A DNA stretch of 16,390 bases, from contig JBLIKY010000032.1 of NCBI GenBank assembly GCA_047637535.1, positions 1 to 16,390 on the forward strand, in the 5' to 3' direction. Positions 1 to 7,678 of the stretch are shown here, piece after piece (position 1 is the stretch's first letter; each line of letters opens with the position of its first letter). A program made the position numbers and the translations under genes. Origin of the DNA: UBA2040 sp047637535. GTDB lineage: Bacteria > Bacteroidota > Bacteroidia > Flavobacteriales_D > Crocinitomicaceae. The notes below the pieces were generated by a model. It saw nothing but the letters and a program-made list of their open reading frames with translations, was not told where the DNA came from and made no database searches.

Positions 1-1309
1 CTTTTGGAAGGTTTCCAACTGAACCAGCAATAACAACATAACATTCATTCTCAATTGCCCTTGCTTGAGCGCAATGTCTTACTCTCGAGTAACCATTTTG
101 AGTATCTGTAAGGAAAGGAACAAACAATATCTGCATTCCGTCATTAGCCATGATTCGACTCAACTCAGGAAATTCGACATCATAACATATTAAAACACCA
201 ATTTTCCCACAATCAGTATCAAATGTTTGTATTGCGTTTCCGCCGGTTAAACCCCATACTTTTACCTCATCGGGAGTAACATGTATTTTTTCATATGTTT
301 CATGACCTCCATCTCTTTTGCATAAAAACCCGACGTTTTTGAGAACATTGTTTTCTAATTCAGGCATCGAACCAGCAATAATATTGATGTTATAAGAAAT
401 TGCAAATTCCTTAAGTTTATCTCTTAATAAAGGCGTGTAAACGGCTAGCTTTCGAATTGCCTCTGGTTCGGTCAAATGATTAAACTCAGCCATCAACGGC
501 GCATTAAAGTATTCGGGAAACAAAACAAAGTCACATCGGTAAGAAGAAACGGTATCTACGAAGTATTCTATTTGTTCAATCAAATCATCAAATGTACGGT
601 AGGGTCTCATTTGCCATTGTACAAGTCCTGTTCTTACAACAGACTTCTTTTGATTCATCGCCTTTTCATCTTTCTCGTAATAGACATTATTCCACTCCAG
701 CAGAGCTGCGTAGTCTAAAGAGTGACTATCGCCATTTAAGTAGCCTTTAAGAATACGTTTTACATGAAAATCATTGGACAATTGAAAATTCAAAACTGGA
801 TCGTGAATTTCTTTCGCTTTCACTTTGTCTATAAATTCTTTAGGGGACATAAGCTTGGCAAACTCGTGATACTTTGGCAATCTACCTCCGAATACTATTT
901 TTTCAAGGTTTAGATTCTCGCACAATTCTTTTCTGTAATCATACATTCTTCGTCCCAAGCGCATGCCTCTGAATTTTGGATCAACCAAAACTTCTATTCC
1001 ATATAGAATTGACCCATTAAAGTCGTGTGTTTCAAAAGAGTAACTACCCGTAACTTGCTTATAAGTATGTTTTCCCGTAATTTCCTTTTCGCCAACGATA
1101 ATAGACAATGCACAACCTGCCAATTCTCCGTCAACGAGAACCATTATTTGACCTTCAGGAAAGATTTCAATTAGTTTTCTAATTTGAGATTCTTCCCAAT
1201 ATGAACTATCGAGTGAACTATACACCCTTTTCATAAGAGATTTTAATTCTTGATAATAGTCCATCGACAAAAATTTAAGATCTATAGAATCTGTATTGGT
1301 CAATGACAT
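1..1309 (-). CDS. Bifunctional GNAT N-acetyltransferase / carbon-nitrogen hydrolase (partial, 3' end outside window)
   Basis: The reading frame is open from an ATG at 1309 to the left edge, giving 436 codons with the C-terminus missing. Residues about 1-190 form a GNAT domain, with an acetyl-CoA loop RGMRLG at residues 114-119 after a 'LVDPKF' strand. From about residue 220 onward it is a nitrilase-superfamily domain with the complete catalytic triad: Glu266 (FPEYF), Lys341 (YEKIHVTP) and Cys375 (LICYDVE). The fusion resembles the two-domain proteins typified by Bacillus subtilis YhcX, which are somewhat over 500 residues long, so roughly 70 residues are probably missing. It should be a cytoplasmic amidase or nitrilase-like enzyme coupled to an acyltransferase. 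The substrate cannot be read from the sequence. The start is the first ATG after an A/T-rich leader, and no signal peptide is seen. Confidence 0.88.
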   Translation of the reverse strand, partial: MSLTNTDSIDLKFLSMDYYQELKSLMKRVYSSLDSSYWEESQIRKLIEIFPEGQIMVLVDGELAGCALSIIVGEKEITGKHTYKQVTGSYSFETHDFNGSILYGIEVLVDPKFRGMRLGRRMYDYRKELCENLNLEKIVFGGRLPKYHEFAKLMSPKEFIDKVKAKEIHDPVLNFQLSNDFHVKRILKGYLNGDSHSLDYAALLEWNNVYYEKDEKAMNQKKSVVRTGLVQWQMRPYRTFDDLIEQIEYFVDTVSSYRCDFVLFPEYFNAPLMAEFNHLTEPEAIRKLAVYTPLLRDKLKEFAISYNINIIAGSMPELENNVLKNVGFLCKRDGGHETYEKIHVTPDEVKVWGLTGGNAIQTFDTDCGKIGVLICYDVEFPELSRIMANDGMQILFVPFLTDTQNGYSRVRHCAQARAIENECYVVIAGSVGNLPK

Positions 1310-1372
1310 AATTATTAACTGAGATTATTAAAGTAGGTATAAAAATAAAGCTAAAAGAGATACTAATTATTA

Positions 1373-1894
1373 TTAATTCATTCTTTTCGCCTTAATAAAG
1401 CGAGGTATGTAGTACTTACTCGTTTTGAAATTATCGATTACAACACCGCGGCTTGAGGAAGAATGAATAAAGAAGATACCCTCTTCGTTGACATCAACTA
1501 CCATAGCCACATGACCAACAGTAGGATTATTTACGTTTCTTCCCTTAAAAAAAAGCAAATCCCCTTTTTCCACTTCAGACAACCGTATTGTTCTCCCTAA
1601 CTCAGCCATACCAAAGCTAGTGCGTGTTAAGCTGAAGCCAAAATTACCCATTATGTAATAGATAAATCCAGAGCAATCAAAGCCTGATGGAGCGGTACCT
1701 GAATATTTATATGGAGTTCCTAGAAAAGTTTTAGCGAAATTGATTAAGTCATCAATTTCTTTCCCGTTGGAGGATTTTGTATCGATAATAGTTGAATCTG
1801 ACGGCAATTTAGAAGTTGTTTCTTGGGCACAAGACCATGACGTTATTGATAACGTTAGTATGCACAATCCGATAAGTCGAAGAAATAAAGTCAT
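1373..1894 (-). CDS. Secreted NlpC/P60 family (C40) cell-wall peptidase
   Basis: The 173-residue protein has an N-terminal signal peptide of about 23 residues with a type I cleavage site, probably SCA|QE. The cysteine at 22 does not sit in a good lipobox. After a short linker, residues about 48-165 form an NlpC/P60 papain-like domain. Cys74 lies in GFDCSGF, the first histidine is His128 in VGHVAMV, and the second is His144 in FFIHSSSS, matching the Cys-His-His triad. Family members cut peptide stems of peptidoglycan, typically the gamma-D-Glu to diamino-acid bond. The single compact domain without SH3 or LysM modules suggests a small periplasmic hydrolase. It is divergent from the MerR-type gene across 43 bp and lies 63 bp upstream of the GNAT/hydrolase gene on the same strand, so those two could be co-transcribed. 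Confidence 0.92.
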   Translation of the reverse strand: MTLFLRLIGLCILTLSITSWSCAQETTSKLPSDSTIIDTKSSNGKEIDDLINFAKTFLGTPYKYSGTAPSGFDCSGFIYYIMGNFGFSLTRTSFGMAELGRTIRLSEVEKGDLLFFKGRNVNNPTVGHVAMVVDVNEEGIFFIHSSSSRGVVIDNFKTSKYYIPRFIKAKRMN

Positions 1895-1937
1895 TCTGAT
1901 TGTAAAATTATCATTATTTTCGATTTATAAATCACCA

Positions 1938-2288
1938 ATGGCTTTGAGTAAGATATCTGAAAACGAATTAACGAAACTTTATTACAGCATAGGCGAAGTT
2001 GCGCTCATGTTTGACGTCAATTCTTCTTTGATTCGTTTTTGGGAAAAAGAGTTCAAACAAATCAATCCAAAAAAAAATAAAAAGGGAAATCGCCTTTTCA
2101 CTCCCAAAGACATTCTTGTCTTTGCTTCAATTTACAGTTTAGTAAAAGAAGAAGGACGAACTTTAGAAGGTGCTAAAGCCGCCTTGAAGGAAAGACCTAA
2201 ACCACAAAAAGAGGCAAAAAAATCGGATATGATTAAGAAACTCGAGGAAATAAAAAGTAAATTGATTAAACTAAAATCAGTCAACTAG
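1938..2288 (+). CDS. MerR-family helix-turn-helix transcriptional regulator, short form
   Basis: The product has 116 residues. Residues about 15-84 fit a MerR winged helix-turn-helix: YSIGEVALMFDV, then LIRFWEKEF, the wing with 'NRLFTPKDI', and a following helix. Residues about 95-113 are Lys/Glu-rich and probably form the dimerising coiled coil. No effector-binding domain or metal-binding cysteines follow, so the signal it senses, if any, cannot be told. I chose the ATG at 1938 because the open frame upstream runs antisense through the neighbouring peptidase gene and has no MerR character. Its 3' end overlaps the 3' end of aroB on the other strand by 12 bp. Short MerR proteins of this type are common single-copy genes in Flavobacteriia. 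The target is unknown. Confidence 0.85.
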   Translation: MALSKISENELTKLYYSIGEVALMFDVNSSLIRFWEKEFKQINPKKNKKGNRLFTPKDILVFASIYSLVKEEGRTLEGAKAALKERPKPQKEAKKSDMIKKLEEIKSKLIKLKSVN

Positions 2289-3332
2289 TGTCAACAAGAC
2301 TTCTTCGACAATTTTAGTATCGACAACCTGGTCAGCTTCGGCATTACCAATTCCGTTTAGAAGTACGAACCGTATTTCACCGTATTGATTCTTTTTATCG
2401 TGCAAAAGTAAATCCATGCAATTCGTGACTCCATTTTTATCCAATTTGATAGAGGGATAAAGAGGTAGGATTTTGGAAATAAGAGAAAGTTCATCGTCTG
2501 ACAATCTCTTTGTTAAATTACTTATCAACGCCTCCAAATAAAGGCCAATAGCAACAGCATGACCGTGGTCAATTGGTTTTGTAGTAAGAAAATGACCTTC
2601 GAGAGCATGTCCAATCGTATGTCCCAAATTCAATAGTTTTCTCGGCCCTTTTTCGGTCGGATCTTCTTGAACTAGGTCAACTTTAACTTGACTTGATTTT
2701 TGGATAAAGTTAAGTTCTAAATATTTTTCATCTTCGATTTTATTCAGCAATAATTCAAAATCGCTTTTTGATTTCAAAAGTGCGTGTTTAAACATCTCAC
2801 CGAGCCCATTTTTCTTTTCACTTTCGGGTAAAGTTGAAAGAAATACAGGATCAACAAAGAGTGCCCTAGCGGCTGAAAACACACCTATTTGATTTTTTAG
2901 CGCACCCAAATCAATTCCAGTTTTACCTCCTATAGAAGCGTCAACCATAGCCAAAAGACTAGTAGGAACATTAATAAAGTCAATTCCTCTTTTATAAAGT
3001 GAGGCAACAAACCCTCCAAGATCACAGACCATTCCTCCACCGAGGTTGATTATTAAATCAGTTCTTGAAAATTGATATTCACTCAATGCCTCCCAAAGTT
3101 GATTGGCAATCTCGATGGATTTAGAACTTTCTCCTGCCGGTACTTCAAAAACTTCAGCTCTGGACAAAAGAGAATTATTTAAAATCAAATGCGAAAGACA
3201 ATATTCATTTGTGTTTTCATCAACCAAAATCATGATTTTAGCCTGGCTATACTTCTCTAACAATAATTTTTCAAAATTTTCGTCGAGCAGATCTCCGTAA
3301 AATGCTGGGGCTAAAAGTGATTCGGCTTTCAT
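2277..3332 (-). CDS. aroB: 3-dehydroquinate synthase (shikimate pathway)
   Basis: AroB converts DAHP to 3-dehydroquinate, the second step of aromatic amino acid synthesis, using NAD and a divalent metal. The NAD-binding region reads NLGGGMVCDLGGF, followed by VPTSLLAMVDASIGGKTGID. Counted from the upstream ATG at 3347, the metal ligands are Glu184 (GLGEMFKHALL), His243 (LGHTIGHALE) and His261 (HGHAVAIG), all intact. Two starts are possible, 3347 and 3332. I prefer 3332 (351 residues): a -7-like element (3350-3357) abuts the upstream ATG, so a transcript would begin at or past it, and an A-rich tract precedes the 3332 ATG. The family's N-terminus also starts close to the first strand. The gene is divergent from proline dehydrogenase and its 3' end overlaps the MerR-type gene. 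Confidence 0.96.
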   Translation of the reverse strand: MKAESLLAPAFYGDLLDENFEKLLLEKYSQAKIMILVDENTNEYCLSHLILNNSLLSRAEVFEVPAGESSKSIEIANQLWEALSEYQFSRTDLIINLGGGMVCDLGGFVASLYKRGIDFINVPTSLLAMVDASIGGKTGIDLGALKNQIGVFSAARALFVDPVFLSTLPESEKKNGLGEMFKHALLKSKSDFELLLNKIEDEKYLELNFIQKSSQVKVDLVQEDPTEKGPRKLLNLGHTIGHALEGHFLTTKPIDHGHAVAIGLYLEALISNLTKRLSDDELSLISKILPLYPSIKLDKNGVTNCMDLLLHDKKNQYGEIRFVLLNGIGNAEADQVVDTKIVEEVLLTLVD

Positions 3333-3349
3333 TTGTTTTTTTTTCAATG

Positions 3350-3382
3350 CAAATTTAACATTCTATCAAACACAATGTCAAA
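3350..3382 (-). promoter_or_regulatory. Probable aroB promoter (Bacteroidota type)
   Basis: On the minus strand, TTTG at 3382-3379 is followed after 21 bp by TAAATTTG at 3357-3350. The second box is an exact match to the -7 consensus TAnnTTTG of Bacteroidota sigma factors, and the first fits their -33 box. The predicted transcription start lies about 4-7 nt further on, inside the first codons of the longest aroB frame, which favours the shorter aroB start at 3332. Confidence 0.55.
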
Positions 3383-3399
3383 ATGACAAAAAAACAGAT

Positions 3400-3407
3400 T
3401 ATTTTTG
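3400..3407 (+). promoter_or_regulatory. Possible -7 element of the proline dehydrogenase gene
   Basis: TATTTTTG matches TAnnTTTG exactly and ends 4 bp before the ATG at 3412. If used, the mRNA would be leaderless or nearly so. No TTG box is visible at the expected upstream distance, so this is weaker than the aroB promoter on the other strand. Confidence 0.35.
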
Positions 3408-3411
3408 TGTA

Positions 3412-4584
3412 ATGATTTCTTTCGAAAATACCCGCATTGCTTTTGAAAGCAAAAGCAATAAAGACCTTCGAAGAGCTTACTTTTTATTTAAGCTCATTAG
3501 TCTGCCTTGGATTGTAAAAATTGGTAAACCGATAACCGAGTTTGCCATTAAATTGCATTTACCTATAAGGGGACTTATAAAGTCGACCATATTCAAGCAA
3601 TTTTGTGGAGGAGAAAACATTGTTGAATGCAGAACAAAAATTGACGAGTTATCCAACTCTCAAATAGGAACTATTCTCGACTATTCCGTTGAGGGACAAA
3701 CCAAAGAAAAAGATTTTGACCTTACTGTTGAAGAAATCATCGCTACACTTAAGGAGGGAAATGACAATGAAGATATTCCATTTGCAGTTTTTAAAATTTC
3801 GGGTATTTCTCGTTTTGGATTGCTAGAAAGAATAAATAATGAATCCACGCAATTAACAGAAAAAGAACAGTTAGAAAACACCAAATTGCTGTCAAGGATT
3901 GAAAAAATTTGCCTCAAAGCTTTTGAAAGCGGTACGCCTGTATTTATCGATGCTGAAGAGTCATGGGTTCAAGATGGAATAGATCGAATGACTTATACTA
4001 TGATGGAGAAGTACAATAAAGAAGCTTGTATCATCTACAATACGGCTCAAATGTATCGTCATGATCGGCTCGAACATATTAATCAACAAACATTAATCGC
4101 CAAGGAAAAAGGATATTTCTTAGGAATAAAATTAGTACGAGGCGCATACATGGAAAAAGAAAGAGATCGAGCAATCGAAAAAAAATACACTTCTCCCATA
4201 CAACCTAATAAAGCCGCGACAGATGACGACTTTAATATTGCTTTGGAATATTTAATTGAGAATATTGATTATGTTCACTTTTGTGCAGGCACTCACAACG
4301 AAGCATCTAATTTGTTATTGACTCAACTTTTGGCTAAAAAAGGTTTGGAGCCAGATGATTCACGCGTCCATTTTGCCCAATTGTTAGGCATGTCAGATCA
4401 CATCTCTTTTAATCTCACCTATCACAATTACAACGTGGCAAAATATGTTCCTTACGGACCTGTCAACGAAGTGCTTCCCTACCTTTTGAGACGTGCCGAT
4501 GAAAACACATCCGTAGCCGGACAGACAGGCCGCGAGCTTACACTCATCAGTCAAGAAAGAAAGAGAAGACGACATAAAAACTAA
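3412..4584 (+). CDS. Proline dehydrogenase (FAD-dependent, monofunctional)
   Basis: The 390-residue protein is a PutA-type beta/alpha barrel that oxidises L-proline to pyrroline-5-carboxylate and passes electrons to the quinone pool. Recognisable motifs include IKLVRGAYMEKER (residues 239-251, FAD/substrate face), HFCAGTHNEAS (289-299), HFAQLLGMSDHI (320-331) and the family signature YLLRRADEN at 357-365. The Arg360-Arg361 pair there binds the proline carboxylate. There is no P5C dehydrogenase or DNA-binding domain, so the second step must be encoded elsewhere. It is the first gene of a plus-strand run and is divergent from aroB, an arrangement I know from other Flavobacteriia. The C-terminus is strongly basic (QERKRRRHKN). 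It should act at the inner face of the cytoplasmic membrane. Confidence 0.94.
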   Translation: MISFENTRIAFESKSNKDLRRAYFLFKLISLPWIVKIGKPITEFAIKLHLPIRGLIKSTIFKQFCGGENIVECRTKIDELSNSQIGTILDYSVEGQTKEKDFDLTVEEIIATLKEGNDNEDIPFAVFKISGISRFGLLERINNESTQLTEKEQLENTKLLSRIEKICLKAFESGTPVFIDAEESWVQDGIDRMTYTMMEKYNKEACIIYNTAQMYRHDRLEHINQQTLIAKEKGYFLGIKLVRGAYMEKERDRAIEKKYTSPIQPNKAATDDDFNIALEYLIENIDYVHFCAGTHNEASNLLLTQLLAKKGLEPDDSRVHFAQLLGMSDHISFNLTYHNYNVAKYVPYGPVNEVLPYLLRRADENTSVAGQTGRELTLISQERKRRRHKN

Positions 4585-4642
4585 TGTAAAGTTTTATTTT
4601 TTTCGCTAGGACACTTAGAATCTGTATCTTAGAGTTGTGAAA

Positions 4643-5458
4643 ATGCGAAAAGTAAAATATAACGATATTCAACTGGAATACACCACCTTTGGAACGGGTG
4701 ATACTTATGTTATCGCACTTCATGGTCATGGTAAGTCCGTTGAAGATTATAAATTCTTTAATCACGAAAAAAACACAATCGTAGCGCTCGACTTGATTCA
4801 TCATGGCAATAGCTACTTCCCAGAAAAAAGGATTTCTAAAAACCCCTTATCTCAAGAAGAGTTCTTAACTCTTTTTAATGCCATTCTATTTCAATTAAAC
4901 ATCGACAAATTTCATTTAATGGCATTTTCTCAAGGGGGGCGCTTTGCATTAAAAATAATGGAAACCATGCCAAAAAACATCCTAAGCTGTTCTCTTTTTT
5001 CACCTGACGGAATACAACTCAATGGATTCTTTGAAAAAGCCTCAAACAAAAAATGGTGTCGAGTGGTAATGCATTTTTTTGAAAAATATCCCAAAACATT
5101 TTATCGATTGGCTTGTATATCCCATAAGATGGGCTTTATCAATTTTAAAGTACTCGAATTAACTCATGACTTTACACAAGACCATGAAAAAATGGTTAGA
5201 GCATCTCGTTGCTGGAGAAACTTTAGAGACATACGCTCAAACCCAAAGAAAATAGGATTTGTTATCGAAGAAAATCAAATACCTTTTCAAATAATAATGG
5301 GTAAATTTGATAATATATTTCCAGCAAAAATAGCGCATGACTTTGCCTTAGAAGCAGAACTTCAGAATGTAGTTGTTGAAATTAATTCCGGGCACGACTT
5401 CTTCAAAGAAGAAAGTAAATTAATGCTTCGTCCTCTACTCCCTTTTTTACAACATTGA
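4643..5458 (+). CDS. Alpha/beta hydrolase of unknown substrate
   Basis: This is a 271-residue alpha/beta hydrolase fold protein. Numbered from the ATG at 4643, the oxyanion region is LHGHGKS (residues 27-33), the nucleophile elbow is AFSQGG with Ser96, the acid is probably Asp223 in MGKFDNIFP, and the base is His251 in NSGHDFF. All triad members are present, so an active esterase or hydrolase is likely. The residues between about 125 and 195 form the variable cap that would set specificity. There is no signal peptide, so it is probably cytoplasmic. A GTG two codons upstream (4637) is in frame, but the ATG is preferred. It lies 58 bp after the proline dehydrogenase gene and 24 bp before the phosphoribosyltransferase gene, so co-transcription with the latter is likely. 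Confidence 0.85.
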   Translation: MRKVKYNDIQLEYTTFGTGDTYVIALHGHGKSVEDYKFFNHEKNTIVALDLIHHGNSYFPEKRISKNPLSQEEFLTLFNAILFQLNIDKFHLMAFSQGGRFALKIMETMPKNILSCSLFSPDGIQLNGFFEKASNKKWCRVVMHFFEKYPKTFYRLACISHKMGFINFKVLELTHDFTQDHEKMVRASRCWRNFRDIRSNPKKIGFVIEENQIPFQIIMGKFDNIFPAKIAHDFALEAELQNVVVEINSGHDFFKEESKLMLRPLLPFLQH

Positions 5459-5482
5459 GTATCTTTACAAAAAGATTAATTC

Positions 5483-5977
5483 ATGCAAAAAATTCTTACT
5501 AGTCAAGAAATCAATCAGAAACTGGTTCGTTTGGCCCATCAGATTATCGAAAATGCATATGACGAACCTATACTTCACATTGGTGGAATCAATGGAAATG
5601 GTTTTAAATTGGCGGTAGTTTTAAAGGACATGCTTAAAAATATAAACGGACAGGAAGTTATTGATTTTGAAATCACTGTTAATAAAGACGAACCGTGGAA
5701 AGAAGAAATAGGAATTAGCATAGACGAAAAAGAATTAAAAAACGCTTATATTCTTCTCATTGACGACGTAATTAACTCAGGGAAGACCATGCAATATGCA
5801 TTGATCAAATTTTTACAACAGCCAACAAAATCAATCAAGACAGTAAGTATTATTGATAGAAAACACAGGAGGTACCCAATTAAAGCCGATTATGTAGGAT
5901 TGACCCTATCGACTACACTGAGAGAGCACATAGAAGTTAGAGCCGTTTCTGATGGGTTTGAAGCATATTTATTATAA
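5483..5977 (+). CDS. PyrR-like phosphoribosyltransferase
   Basis: The 164-residue type I phosphoribosyltransferase has the PRPP-binding motif ILLIDDVINSGKTMQ at about residues 90-104, with Asp94-Asp95 and Ser99-Gly100-Lys101-Thr102. A pyrophosphate-loop region IGGINGNGFKLA lies at 33-44. The C-terminal stretch IIDRKHRRYPIKADYVG (123-139) resembles the PyrR signature 'VDRGHRELPIRADFVG', so it belongs near PyrR rather than to the hypoxanthine or orotate enzymes. Whether it is an RNA-binding regulator, a uracil phosphoribosyltransferase or something else cannot be settled here. No pyrimidine genes are nearby. Its stop codon is only 2 bp before the murQ start, which implies coupled translation with the peptidoglycan-recycling enzyme. 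Confidence 0.88.
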   Translation: MQKILTSQEINQKLVRLAHQIIENAYDEPILHIGGINGNGFKLAVVLKDMLKNINGQEVIDFEITVNKDEPWKEEIGISIDEKELKNAYILLIDDVINSGKTMQYALIKFLQQPTKSIKTVSIIDRKHRRYPIKADYVGLTLSTTLREHIEVRAVSDGFEAYLL

Positions 5978-5979
5978 CA

Positions 5980-6786
5980 ATGGATAGAATCACAGAATCA
6001 AGTTCAGACTACGACAATCTTCAAGATATGTCAACCTTAGATTTGTTGCAAAACATAAACAAAGAAGATCAAAAAGTAGCTTTTGCTATTGAAAAAATAC
6101 TTCCTCAAATTGAGGCTTTTGTTGAATCGTGTTATCCGAGAATGAAAAATGGCGGGCGCTTATTTTATTTAGGAGCTGGAACTAGTGGTAGGCTTGGAGT
6201 TGTTGATGCTTCGGAATGCCCTCCAACTTTCGGTGTTGAGTTCGGCAAAGTTGTTGGATTAATCGCTGGTGGTGATGCTGCGATAAGAAAAGCGGTTGAA
6301 AATGCAGAGGATGACTCCCTACAGGGCTGGAAAGACCTTAAAGAGGAAAAGATAAATACAAATGATTCTGTGATTGGAATTGCTGCCTCAGGTACAACTC
6401 CTTATGTTTTAGGCGCTTTGGAAGAGTGTAATAAAAATGAAATTCTAACTGGTGGTATAACTTGTAACCCAGGTTCACCCCTTGCCTCCCTCCCAATTCA
6501 CCCAATGGTTGCTGTAGTCGGACCAGAGTTTGTAACAGGAAGTACACGCATGAAATCAGGAACGGCTCAAAAACTAATTTTGAATATGATATCGACAAGT
6601 CTAATGATAAGACTCGGACATGTCAAAGGGAATAAAATGGTTGACATGCAATTGAGCAACGATAAATTAGTGGATAGAGGAACTCGAATGATTCAAAATG
6701 AAATTGATATTGAATACGACCTTGCAAAACAGCTTTTACTTAAGCACGGTTCGGTAAGAAAAGCAGTGGACGCTTATTCGAAATAA
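5980..6786 (+). CDS. murQ: N-acetylmuramic acid 6-phosphate etherase
   Basis: MurQ cleaves the D-lactyl ether of MurNAc-6-phosphate to give GlcNAc-6-phosphate and D-lactate, a step of peptidoglycan recycling in the cytoplasm. The 268-residue protein is a SIS-domain sugar-phosphate lyase. The family signature LGAGTSGRLGVVDASECPPT spans residues 64-83, with Glu79 as the likely catalytic acid. The second acidic site is Glu110 in VENAEDD, matching the pair known from Escherichia coli MurQ. A second sugar-phosphate loop reads IAASGTTPYV, and TGSTRMKSGTAQK (186-198) is also typical. It is shorter than the E. coli enzyme (about 300 residues) but not truncated in any recognised motif. The gene starts 2 bp after the phosphoribosyltransferase stop and its last 13 bp overlap the convergent secreted-protein gene. 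Confidence 0.95.
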   Translation: MDRITESSSDYDNLQDMSTLDLLQNINKEDQKVAFAIEKILPQIEAFVESCYPRMKNGGRLFYLGAGTSGRLGVVDASECPPTFGVEFGKVVGLIAGGDAAIRKAVENAEDDSLQGWKDLKEEKINTNDSVIGIAASGTTPYVLGALEECNKNEILTGGITCNPGSPLASLPIHPMVAVVGPEFVTGSTRMKSGTAQKLILNMISTSLMIRLGHVKGNKMVDMQLSNDKLVDRGTRMIQNEIDIEYDLAKQLLLKHGSVRKAVDAYSK

Positions 6787-7631
6787 AGCCAGCCAAAAAC
6801 TTTTACATCTTGCAAATTTGTTGAGTTTACCACCCTACTTTGTTCAAGCTTTGGTGGAGAAACAAACTGCACATACCTCCATTTTTTCATACGATACAAC
6901 ACTTTGTAATGAGCTCCTTTTTCAAAAGGAATTATCTCATTCGTTGGAGCCATCACATAGGCATTCTCAGAAATAATGCTGTCCGACCAGAGCAACATTT
7001 TCTCTTCTTTCAATTCATAAAACTTTTCGTTATGAATTGAATAAGGTGGAAAAAAGTCACCCTTCATTTGCTGGTCATTTGCGAGAAAATATTTTTTCTG
7101 AACCTTTAATCCTCCATTGATCCATCGCAATCTATTGATATTATGAGAAGATTGAGAACAACATGGGTTTCGGTGATGATACAACAAAACTTCCTCTGTG
7201 TTTGGATGAATTTTGTACGCCAACAATCTACCTTCATCCCAGTAAACTTCCTTCCAAGTATCTTTTACTTGCACGTACAAGTAAAAGAAGTCTTTATCGT
7301 CGCCGTAATAGGGTTTTCCTGAATACAGCAATTCGGGCTTTCCATCCCTTTCCATGTCAATGAGGTGCCAATCGTTTTTAACGGCTCCCCAGTAGGCTTC
7401 AAATGTCGCCTTTACATCATAAGCTCGTGTTCCACTATGATCTAACTTGTCATTGTCAAACAAAAACTTTACAGCTTTTAAAACTTGACTTTCATCTTGT
7501 AAATAAATGGAATTAAAATCCTGATTTGGTTCGTCAATAAACAGCTTCGCCTCAATTTCAGGCATTATAATTATTGCCGCATTCGAGGCAAAAAACAGAA
7601 AAATGAAAGAAAAAAAAAGAAGATTTTTCAT
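6774..7631 (-). CDS. Secreted protein of unknown function with an FG-GAP-like motif and SH3-like C-terminus
   Basis: I do not recognise this 285-residue protein as a named family. Residues 1-18 form a signal peptide with a likely cut at SNA|A. Residues 88-101 (WHLIDMERDGKPEL) resemble the calcium-binding D-x-D-x-D-G-x-x-E/D-L loops of FG-GAP/VCBS repeats, embedded in a Trp/Tyr-rich beta region up to about 185 that also contains an adjacent CC pair (157-158). Residues about 220-285 (ENAYVMAPTN..., GAHYKVLYRM, WRYVQFVSPP, GWLYFE) look like a bacterial SH3 domain. A periplasmic or envelope role is therefore plausible. The gene follows clpC on the same strand, but a terminator ends only a few bases before its ATG, so it needs read-through or its own promoter inside clpC. 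Its 3' end overlaps murQ. Confidence 0.8.
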   Translation of the reverse strand: MKNLLFFSFIFLFFASNAAIIIMPEIEAKLFIDEPNQDFNSIYLQDESQVLKAVKFLFDNDKLDHSGTRAYDVKATFEAYWGAVKNDWHLIDMERDGKPELLYSGKPYYGDDKDFFYLYVQVKDTWKEVYWDEGRLLAYKIHPNTEEVLLYHHRNPCCSQSSHNINRLRWINGGLKVQKKYFLANDQQMKGDFFPPYSIHNEKFYELKEEKMLLWSDSIISENAYVMAPTNEIIPFEKGAHYKVLYRMKKWRYVQFVSPPKLEQSRVVNSTNLQDVKVFGWLYFE

Positions 7632-7636
7632 TGCGT

Positions 7637-7659
7637 AAAAAAGGGGGATTGCTCCCCCT
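7637..7659 (-). terminator. Intrinsic terminator of clpC
   Basis: On the minus strand, AGGGGGA (7659-7653), loop GCAA and TCCCCCT (7648-7642) form a perfect 7-bp GC-rich stem followed directly by TTTTT. It begins 19 bp after the clpC stop and its T-run ends 5 bp before the ATG of the next gene on the same strand. Confidence 0.88.
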
Positions 7660-7678
7660 ACTATTTATTGATTATTAA

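Noticed and set aside
1740..1937. N-terminal extension of the MerR-type gene back to 1740.
   Set aside because: The extra 66 codons lie antisense to the NlpC/P60 gene and show no domain character. The ATG at 1938 starts just before the helix-turn-helix.
4637..4642. GTG start of the alpha/beta hydrolase.
   Set aside because: An ATG two codons later is the stronger start and nothing in the sequence favours the GTG.
5461..5476. ATCTTT-ACAA-AAAGAT hairpin as a terminator between the hydrolase and phosphoribosyltransferase genes.
   Set aside because: The stem has a single G-C pair in each arm and no T-run follows, so it is too weak to call.
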